NCBI GenBank assembly: GCA_900551185.1
Contig: URVF01000036.1
Coordinates: forward strand, 1 to 10,643
Direction: 5' to 3'
Length of the DNA: 10,643 nt
Origin: an uncultured Collinsella sp.
GTDB lineage: Bacteria > Actinomycetota > Coriobacteriia > Coriobacteriales > Coriobacteriaceae
The notes below the pieces were generated by a model. The model saw only the letters and a list, made by a program, of their open reading frames with translations, did no database searches and was not told where the DNA came from. The first letter of the stretch is position 1. Each line of letters starts with the position of its first letter. This document shows, in pieces, positions 6,218 through 10,643 of the stretch. The position numbers and the translations under genes are program-made.

Positions 6218-7002
6218 TCAAGATTAAGTCTGCAACGCAAATCGAGCAGATGAAGAAGGCAGGAGCGCTATCTAAGATGGCGCTCCGCCACGTTGGAGCC
6301 ATGGTGCGCCCCGGCGTTTCGACTTTTGAGCTCGATCAGCTCGCGGAGCAGATTATCCGCATGCATGGCGGCACCCCGGCCTTTAAGGGCTACGGCGGGT
6401 TCCCGGGGACCATATGCGCATCGATCAACGATGCCGTGGTCCACGGTATTCCCAATCCCGACATGATCCTGCGCGATGGCGATATCATTTCCATCGATAC
6501 GGGAGCCGTTGTCGACGGTTGGGTCGGCGATAACGCTTGGACGTTTTTCGTCGGTACCCCCACGCCCGAAGCCAAGGCTTTGTGCGAGGTCACGCGTGAT
6601 TGCCTTAAGGCTGCCATTGAGCAGGCTGTTCCCGGTAACCATATCGGGGACGTCGGTTATGCCGTTCAGTCCCTCGCCGAGTCTCACGGTTACGGCGTGC
6701 TTCGTGATTATGTGGGCCATGGCATTGGCCGCGTGATGCACGAGGACCCCAATGTTCCTAACTATGGAAAGAAGGGGAGGGGCGTTCGCCTCCAGGCCGG
6801 CATGGTCATTGCCATCGAGCCGATGGTTACGATGGGTTCCAACCATGTGAGCACGGGCTCCGACGGTTGGATTGTTACGACCAACGACCACCTGCCCGCC
6901 GCGCACTACGAGAACACCGTCGCCATTACCAATGACGGTCCGGTGATTCTCACCACGGATGCCCAGGGTTCCTGGTGTTCCTTGCAAGGCGGTGAAATGT
7001 AG
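6214..7002 (+). CDS. map: Methionine aminopeptidase type I
   Basis: Removes the initiator methionine from new proteins when the second residue is small; it acts at the ribosomal exit after deformylation. The product has 262 residues, the compact type Ia length. All five metal ligands of the pita-bread fold are present: D95, D106, H169, E202 and E233. The conserved histidines H77 (VVHGIP) and H176 (MHEDP) are also present. There is no N-terminal zinc-finger extension. The ATG at 6214 overlaps the adk stop by 4 nt (ATGA), so translation is probably coupled. The C-terminal tail after about residue 248 (ending LQGGEM) runs slightly past the conserved core. Confidence 0.98.
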   Translation: MIKIKSATQIEQMKKAGALSKMALRHVGAMVRPGVSTFELDQLAEQIIRMHGGTPAFKGYGGFPGTICASINDAVVHGIPNPDMILRDGDIISIDTGAVVDGWVGDNAWTFFVGTPTPEAKALCEVTRDCLKAAIEQAVPGNHIGDVGYAVQSLAESHGYGVLRDYVGHGIGRVMHEDPNVPNYGKKGRGVRLQAGMVIAIEPMVTMGSNHVSTGSDGWIVTTNDHLPAAHYENTVAITNDGPVILTTDAQGSWCSLQGGEM

Positions 7003-7145
7003 GGCTTGCGTCAAATGCACGCCTCAACATTTCAAATGTAATAAGTCCCACTTAGTTGTGGAGCCATTACGAAGTTATTACGATGCGTGCATACGTGTTG
7101 TAGAATACTCAATCGCTGTCGTTTTCTAGAGAAAGATGATTGCTT
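7003..7145 (+). promoter_or_regulatory. map-infA spacer with candidate internal promoter
   Basis: This 143-bp gap is visibly more AT-rich than its surroundings. Possible -10 elements are TAGAAT (7101-7106, with the weak -35 TTACGA at 7078-7083, 17-bp spacing) and TACGAT (7079-7084, with TTGTGG at 7056-7061, 17-bp spacing). The heptamer ATTACGA occurs twice (7066-7072 and 7077-7083), 11 bp apart, about one helical turn. A short palindrome, ACATTTcAAATGT, spans 7027-7039. These could drive and tune a second transcript from infA onward. Every site is a weak match, so confidence is low. Confidence 0.35.
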
Positions 7146-7364
7146 GTGAAGAAGGAAGACGCAATTGAGCTCGAGGGTACGGTAAAGGAACCGTTGCCCA
7201 ACGCCATGTTTAAGGTCGAGCTCGAGAACGGTCATTCGGTTCTGTGCAACATTTCTGGCAAGATCCGAATGAATTACATCCGTATTCTCCCCGGTGACAG
7301 GGTTGTCGTGGAGCTTTCCCCGTACGACCTGACCCGCGGCCGCATCACCTATCGCTACAAATAG
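7146..7364 (+). CDS. infA: Translation initiation factor IF-1
   Basis: IF-1 binds the A site of the 30S subunit and, with IF-2 and IF-3, controls start-codon selection. The product has 72 residues, exactly the usual length. It has a single OB fold with typical blocks: KKEDAIELEGTV, ALPNAMFKVELENGH-like PLPNAMFKVELENGH, ISGKIRMNYIRILPGD and VELSPYDLTRGRITYRYK. I chose GTG at 7146 because it gives the canonical N-terminus. An in-frame TTG at 7140 would add two residues. The purine stretch GAAAG (7131-7135) is a weak ribosome binding site for either. It is separated from map by a spacer with possible promoters. Confidence 0.96.
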   Translation: MKKEDAIELEGTVKEPLPNAMFKVELENGHSVLCNISGKIRMNYIRILPGDRVVVELSPYDLTRGRITYRYK

Positions 7365-7388
7365 CGGCACGCATACACGCACTCCATT

Positions 7389-7422
7389 TCCGACTGCAGG
7401 CTTAGCTCAACCTACGGTCGGA
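7389..7422 (+). other. Hairpin downstream of infA
   Basis: Arms 7389-7400 and 7411-7422 pair over 12 positions with one mismatch and one G-T wobble, around a 10-nt loop. No U-run follows, so it is not an obvious terminator. It sits 25 nt after the infA stop in a 150-nt gap that otherwise shows no open frame. Confidence 0.5.
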
Positions 7423-7435
7423 TTGTGTGTGAAGA

Positions 7436-7465
7436 CCAGCCATAGTTTTAAACGCCTGCGGCTGG
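7436..7465 (+). other. Second short hairpin upstream of rpmJ
   Basis: CCAGCC (7436-7441) and GGCTGG (7460-7465) form a 6-bp stem around an 18-nt loop. It follows the infA-distal hairpin by 13 nt. The stem is weak and the call is tentative. Confidence 0.3.
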
Positions 7466-7514
7466 GCGAGTAGATAGTAGGGAAGTAGTTTGAGCGCTAC
7501 CGAAAGGAAGAACG

Positions 7515-7628
7515 ATGAAGGTACGTCCTTCGGTCAAGAAGATGTGCGATAAGTGCAAAATCATTAGGCGCCATGGCAAGGTCCTCGTCATTTGCGAGAA
7601 CCCCCGTCATAAGCAGCGTCAGGGTTAA
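7515..7628 (+). CDS. rpmJ: 50S ribosomal protein L36, zinc-binding form
   Basis: L36 is the smallest large-subunit protein; it binds 23S rRNA near the base of the L7/L12 stalk. The product has 37 residues, the typical length, and reads MKVRPSVKKMCDKCKIIRRH in its first 20. The zinc ligands C11, C14, C27 and H32 are all present. AAAGGA at 7503-7508 lies 6 nt before the ATG. It sits between infA and rpsM, its standard place. The stop is 14 nt before the rpsM start. Confidence 0.97.
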   Translation: MKVRPSVKKMCDKCKIIRRHGKVLVICENPRHKQRQG

Positions 7629-7642
7629 GAGAGGAGACTACG

Positions 7643-8017
7643 TTGGCCCGTATTAATGGTGTCGACCTCCCGCGTGAGAAGCGCGTTGAGATCGGTCTGA
7701 CCTACATTTACGGCATCGGCCGCACCACTGCGACGAAGATTTGCGTCGAGTGCAACGTTAACGTGGATACGCGCGTTAAGGACCTCACCGAGGATGAGGT
7801 TAACGCCATCCGCGATTATATCGATAAGAACCAGATCATGGTTGAGGGCGACCTCCGCCGTGAGCGCAACCAGAACGTCAAGCGCCTTATGGACATCGGC
7901 TGCAACCGCGGCCTTCGTCACCGCAAGGGCCTCCCGGTCCGCGGCCAGCGCACCCACACTAACGCTCGTACCCGCAAGGGCCCGAAGCGTCAGATCGGTG
8001 CTAAGAAGAAGAAATAA
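7643..8017 (+). CDS. rpsM: 30S ribosomal protein S13
   Basis: S13 lies in the head of the small subunit, contacts L5 across the subunit bridge and touches the P-site tRNA with its C-terminal tail. The product has 124 residues, normal length. It begins ARINGVDLPREKRVEIGLTY, continues with YGIGRTTA, and carries GLRHRKGLPVRGQRTHTNAR near 92-111. It ends in a lysine run. The start is TTG at 7643, with AGGAG (7632-7636) 6 nt upstream. TTG gives the canonical beginning (M)ARINGVDLP, and no ATG is available. Confidence 0.97.
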   Translation: MARINGVDLPREKRVEIGLTYIYGIGRTTATKICVECNVNVDTRVKDLTEDEVNAIRDYIDKNQIMVEGDLRRERNQNVKRLMDIGCNRGLRHRKGLPVRGQRTHTNARTRKGPKRQIGAKKKK

Positions 8018-8031
8018 GGAGCGCTAGATAG

Positions 8032-8436
8032 ATGGCTACTGCTAAGAAGAACGTTCGCGCTGCCCGTCTGAAGCGCGCGGACCGTAAGAACATTTCCGTG
8101 GGCCAGGCTCACATTCGTTCTACGTTCAACAACACGATCGTTTCGATCACCGATCCCCAGGGCAACGTCATTTCCTGGAAGTCGGCTGGCCAGGTGGGCT
8201 TCAAGGGCTCCCGTAAGTCCACGCCGTTCGCTGCTCAGATGGCTGCCGAGGCTGCTGCCAAGCAGGCCATGGAGCACGGTATGAAGAAGGTTTCCGTCTT
8301 CGTCAAGGGCCCCGGCTCCGGTCGTGAGACCGCCATCCGCTCCCTCCAGGCTGCTGGCCTCGAGGTCTCGAGCATCCAGGACAAGACCCCCATTCCGCAC
8401 AACGGCTGCCGCCCCAAGAAGCGTCGCCGCGTGTAA
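8032..8436 (+). CDS. rpsK: 30S ribosomal protein S11
   Basis: S11 forms part of the platform of the small subunit near the mRNA exit and the Shine-Dalgarno helix. The product has 134 residues, normal length. After a basic N-terminal arm it shows GQAHIRSTFNNTIVSITD, SAGQVGFKGSRKSTPFAAQ and the signature VFVKGPGSGRETAIRSL. The ending TPIPHNGCRPKKRRRV is typical. AAGGAG (8016-8021) overlaps the rpsM stop and lies 10 nt before the ATG. Confidence 0.98.
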   Translation: MATAKKNVRAARLKRADRKNISVGQAHIRSTFNNTIVSITDPQGNVISWKSAGQVGFKGSRKSTPFAAQMAAEAAAKQAMEHGMKKVSVFVKGPGSGRETAIRSLQAAGLEVSSIQDKTPIPHNGCRPKKRRRV

Positions 8437-8455
8437 CTGAAAGGATCGTATCAAT

Positions 8456-9052
8456 ATGGCAATCGACAGGACTCCTGTTCTTAAGCGCTGCCGTCAGCTC
8501 GGGATCGATCCCGCTGAGCTCGGTTACAGCAGCAAGAAGGAATCTATCCGTCAGCCCAAGCGCCGTCGCAAGGAATCTGAGTACGGCATGCAGCTGCGCG
8601 AGAAGCAGAAGGTCAAGTTCATCTATGGCGTTCTAGAGAAGCAGTTCCACGGCTACTTCAACAAGGCCCGTAAGATGAACGGCGTCACCGGTGAGAACCT
8701 CATGATCATTCTTGAGTCTCGCCTCGACAACGTTGTCTTCCGTCTTGGCTTCGCCCGCACCCGCAAAGAGGCTCGTCAGTCCGTCCGTCACGGTCACTTC
8801 ACCGTGAACGGCAAGCGCGTGGACATCCCGTCCTACCGCGTCAAGGCCGGCGACGTCGTCGCTGTCGGCGAGAAGTTCCGTGACCTTCTCCCCATCAAGG
8901 AGGCCCTGATTTCCTCCGAGCGCTTTGAGGTCCCTGGCTGGCTCGAGGTCGATATCGAGAAGCTGTCTGGTAACGTGCTCGCTCTGCCGACGCGTGAGCA
9001 GATCAGCGGTGATATCAACGAGCAGCTCATCGTCGAGCTCTACTCTAAGTAG
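8456..9052 (+). CDS. rpsD: 30S ribosomal protein S4, zinc-free type
   Basis: S4 is a primary assembly protein that nucleates the 5' domain of 16S rRNA and helps form the mRNA entry site. The product has 198 residues, close to the usual 200. The N-terminal domain contains only one cysteine (C12), so the zinc-binding four-cysteine form is ruled out. It has a Lys/Arg-rich stretch RQPKRRRKESEYG near 32-44. The S4 RNA-binding domain spans about 88-150, with ESRLDNVVFRLGFARTRKEA and VNGKRVDIPSYRVKAGD. AAAGGA (8440-8445) lies 10 nt before the ATG. The position between rpsK and rpoA is the common one in high-GC Gram-positives and many other bacteria. Confidence 0.98.
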   Translation: MAIDRTPVLKRCRQLGIDPAELGYSSKKESIRQPKRRRKESEYGMQLREKQKVKFIYGVLEKQFHGYFNKARKMNGVTGENLMIILESRLDNVVFRLGFARTRKEARQSVRHGHFTVNGKRVDIPSYRVKAGDVVAVGEKFRDLLPIKEALISSERFEVPGWLEVDIEKLSGNVLALPTREQISGDINEQLIVELYSK

Positions 9053-9084
9053 TCCATCCGGGCTGCTGAGGCTGGAGGTAATAC

Positions 9085-10026
9085 ATGTCAGAATTCATTA
9101 GGCCTCAGGTTCAGGTCGAAGAGATCAACGAGACGTCTGCTCGTGTCTCCGTCGAGCCGCTCGAGCGTGGTTACGGCGATACGCTGGGTAACTCCCTTCG
9201 TCGCGTACTTCTGTCCTCGCTCGAGGGTGCCGCCGTCGAGGCTATTCAGATCGATGGTGCGCAGCACGAGTTCATGACCATCCCTAACATGGTCGAGGAT
9301 GTCACCGACATCGTCCTGAATGTCAAGGGTCTTGTCTTCAGGGCTCTCGGCACGACCGACGAGGCGACCGCCACCATCTCGGTTGACGGCCCCTGCGAGG
9401 TCACCGGTGCGGACTTCTTTATTCCGTCCGAGTTTGAGCTGGTCAACCCCGAGCAGCACATTGCTACGCTCACCGAGGGTGGCCATCTCACCATGAGCAT
9501 GCGCATCGGCTATGGCCGCGGCTATGTTTCTGGCGAGGCCAACAAGCGCGACAACGATCCCATCGGTGTGATCCACGTCGACTCGCTGTACTCGCCGGTG
9601 TCCCGTTGCGCCAAGCTCGTTGAGGCTTGCCGTGTCGGCCAGCATACCGACTACGACCGCCTTGTCCTCGAGATCGAGACCAACGGTTCCATCGCCCCGC
9701 GCGACGCCGTGGTCCAGGCTGCCAATATCATCAACCAGCATATGGCCGCCTTTATGAACCTTGCCGAGACCCCCGAGGTCGAGGAGGAGGCTTCGATCTT
9801 CGCTCCCGAGGTCACCAACGACAACGCCGAGCTGGACAAGCAGATTGAGGATCTGGACCTTTCCGTCCGTTCCTACAACTGCCTTAAGCGCGCCAGCATT
9901 CACTCGGTCCGTCAGCTCGTTGAGTTCTCGGAGAACGATCTGCTCAACATCCGTAACTTCGGTGTTAAGTCGATCGAGGAAGTGAAGGACAAGCTTGAGT
10001 CCATGGGCCTGAGCCTGAAGGCTTAA
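9085..10026 (+). CDS. rpoA: DNA-directed RNA polymerase subunit alpha
   Basis: The alpha dimer is the scaffold for RNA polymerase assembly, and its C-terminal domain contacts UP elements and activators. The product has 313 residues, within the usual range. The N-terminal domain (1 to about 227) includes the dimer block RGYGDTLGNSLRRVLLSSL (28-46). An acidic linker (about 228-248) leads to the C-terminal domain (about 249-313). The DNA-contacting residues are conserved: R262 and N265 (in VRSYNCLK), G293, K295 and S296, matching E. coli R265, N268, G296, K298 and S299. GGAGGT (9074-9079) lies 5 nt before the ATG. It lies between rpsD and rplQ, as in most bacteria. Confidence 0.99.
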   Translation: MSEFIRPQVQVEEINETSARVSVEPLERGYGDTLGNSLRRVLLSSLEGAAVEAIQIDGAQHEFMTIPNMVEDVTDIVLNVKGLVFRALGTTDEATATISVDGPCEVTGADFFIPSEFELVNPEQHIATLTEGGHLTMSMRIGYGRGYVSGEANKRDNDPIGVIHVDSLYSPVSRCAKLVEACRVGQHTDYDRLVLEIETNGSIAPRDAVVQAANIINQHMAAFMNLAETPEVEEEASIFAPEVTNDNAELDKQIEDLDLSVRSYNCLKRASIHSVRQLVEFSENDLLNIRNFGVKSIEEVKDKLESMGLSLKA

Positions 10027-10056
10027 TGCTTCGCATATTTGAGGAGAAACTAGACC

Positions 10057-10524
10057 ATGCGTCACAACGTTAAGAAGGGCCTGAAGCTCGGCACCGATGC
10101 GAGCCACACCAAGGCCATGAAGAAGAGCCTTGCTAAGGCCCTCTTCGAGAACGACCGCATCAAGACCACCGAGACCCGCGCTAAGGCGCTGCGTTCGGTC
10201 GTCGATCCGATCATCACCTGGGCCAAGAAGGGCGACCTGCACTCTCGTCGTCTGGCTATCGCCAAGCTCGGCGATAAGCAGCTCGTTGCCGAGATCTTCG
10301 ACAAGGCTGCCCAGGGTATGTGGCAGGACCGCAACGGCGGTTACACCCGCATCATGAAGCTCGGTAACCGTAAGGGCGACAATGCTCCCATCGTTATCAT
10401 GGAGCTCGTCACCGAGCCTTGCACGCCTAAGGCCAAGAAGCCTGCTCCGGCCCCCAAGAAGGCCGCTGCTCCCAAGAAGGTCGAGGCTGCCGAGGAGGCT
10501 CCTGCTGAGGAGACCGCTGAGTAG
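10057..10524 (+). CDS. rplQ: 50S ribosomal protein L17 with Lys/Ala/Pro/Glu tail
   Basis: L17 sits near the peptide exit tunnel rim of the large subunit. The product has 155 residues against roughly 115-130 for common forms. The core (1-120) shows MRHNVKKGLKLGTDASHTKA, IKTTETRAKALRSVVDPIIT, KKGDLHSRRLA and RNGGYTRIMKLGNRKGD. Residues 121-155 form a low-complexity tail, first Lys/Pro/Ala-rich (PAPAPKKAAAPKK), then Glu/Ala-rich. The tail is probably disordered and is common in high-GC Gram-positives. AGGAG (10042-10046) lies 10 nt before the ATG. It is the last gene before the terminator. Confidence 0.97.
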   Translation: MRHNVKKGLKLGTDASHTKAMKKSLAKALFENDRIKTTETRAKALRSVVDPIITWAKKGDLHSRRLAIAKLGDKQLVAEIFDKAAQGMWQDRNGGYTRIMKLGNRKGDNAPIVIMELVTEPCTPKAKKPAPAPKKAAAPKKVEAAEEAPAEETAE

Positions 10525-10550
10525 ACAATCCGTCTGCATAGGCTATATTC

Positions 10551-10581
10551 GAGGGGTACGTTCGCGTACCCCTCTTTTTTT
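10551..10581 (+). terminator. Strong intrinsic terminator of the operon
   Basis: GAGGGGTACG (10551-10560) and CGTACCCCTC (10565-10574) form a perfect 10-bp stem closed by a TTCG tetraloop, followed at once by seven T (10575-10581). It lies 26 nt after the rplQ stop. This is a textbook Rho-independent terminator on the + strand. Confidence 0.95.
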
Positions 10582-10609
10582 GTCGAAAAGCCATTGCCTG
10601 ATTGTTGGG

Positions 10610-10643
10610 CTGTCTCTTATACACATCTCCGAGCCCACGAGAC
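10610..10643 (-). other. Illumina Nextera read-2 adapter (artefact)
   Basis: Positions 10610-10628 (ctgtctcttatacacatct) are the reverse complement of the Tn5 mosaic end. Positions 10629-10643 are the reverse complement of the read-2 adapter. Genomic sequence ends at 10609. An apparent reverse-strand protein starting MYKRQ here (start at 10624) is an artefact. Confidence 0.98.

Noticed and set aside
9088..10539. 483-codon reverse-strand open frame opposite rpoA-rplQ
   Set aside because: It is an antisense shadow produced by GC-rich codon use; its sense-strand genes are certain.
48..10609. CRISPR array, tRNA, rRNA, insertion sequence, phage or defence genes
   Set aside because: No repeat-spacer pattern, RNA gene, transposase or phage protein can be seen; the region is a housekeeping operon.

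Overview
The window is one assembled contig bounded on both sides by Illumina Nextera adapter sequence (1-47 and 10610-10643). About 10.56 kb of genomic DNA lies between. The DNA is GC-rich with C/G-biased third positions. Almost all of it is the spc/alpha ribosomal-protein cluster on the + strand. The gene order (adk-map-infA after secY, rpsD between rpsK and rpoA), the zinc-type S14, the zinc-free S4 and the general look of the proteins suggest a high-GC Gram-positive. My best guess is class Coriobacteriia, perhaps Collinsella. That is recall and inference, not a search result.

Layout: 48-449 is the 3' end of an XdhC/CoxI-family gene, cut by the contig end. 450-760 has no gene. It holds a long near-perfect inverted repeat (467-533), a candidate promoter (595-623) and a leader that can form several helices (641-735). 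Then come rplE, rpsZ, rpsH, rplF, rplR, rpsE, rpmD, rplO, secY, adk and map (761-7002), mostly tightly spaced; rplO-secY and adk-map overlap. After an AT-richer 143-bp gap with a possible promoter come infA, rpmJ (37 codons), rpsM, rpsK, rpsD, rpoA and rplQ (7146-10524). A strong intrinsic terminator (10551-10581) ends the unit.

The genes make the large-subunit proteins L5, L6, L15, L17, L18, L30 and L36, the small-subunit proteins S4, S5, S8, S11, S13 and S14, and initiation factor IF-1. They also make the SecY translocon channel, adenylate kinase, methionine aminopeptidase and the RNA polymerase alpha subunit. Together they couple ribosome assembly, translation initiation, N-terminal processing, membrane insertion and transcription.

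I see no novel enzymatic or defence system; this is a core housekeeping locus. The points worth a second look are the adapter remnants, the unusual XdhC-to-rplE junction where rplN-rplX would be expected, the palindrome at that junction, and structured spacers inside the operon.
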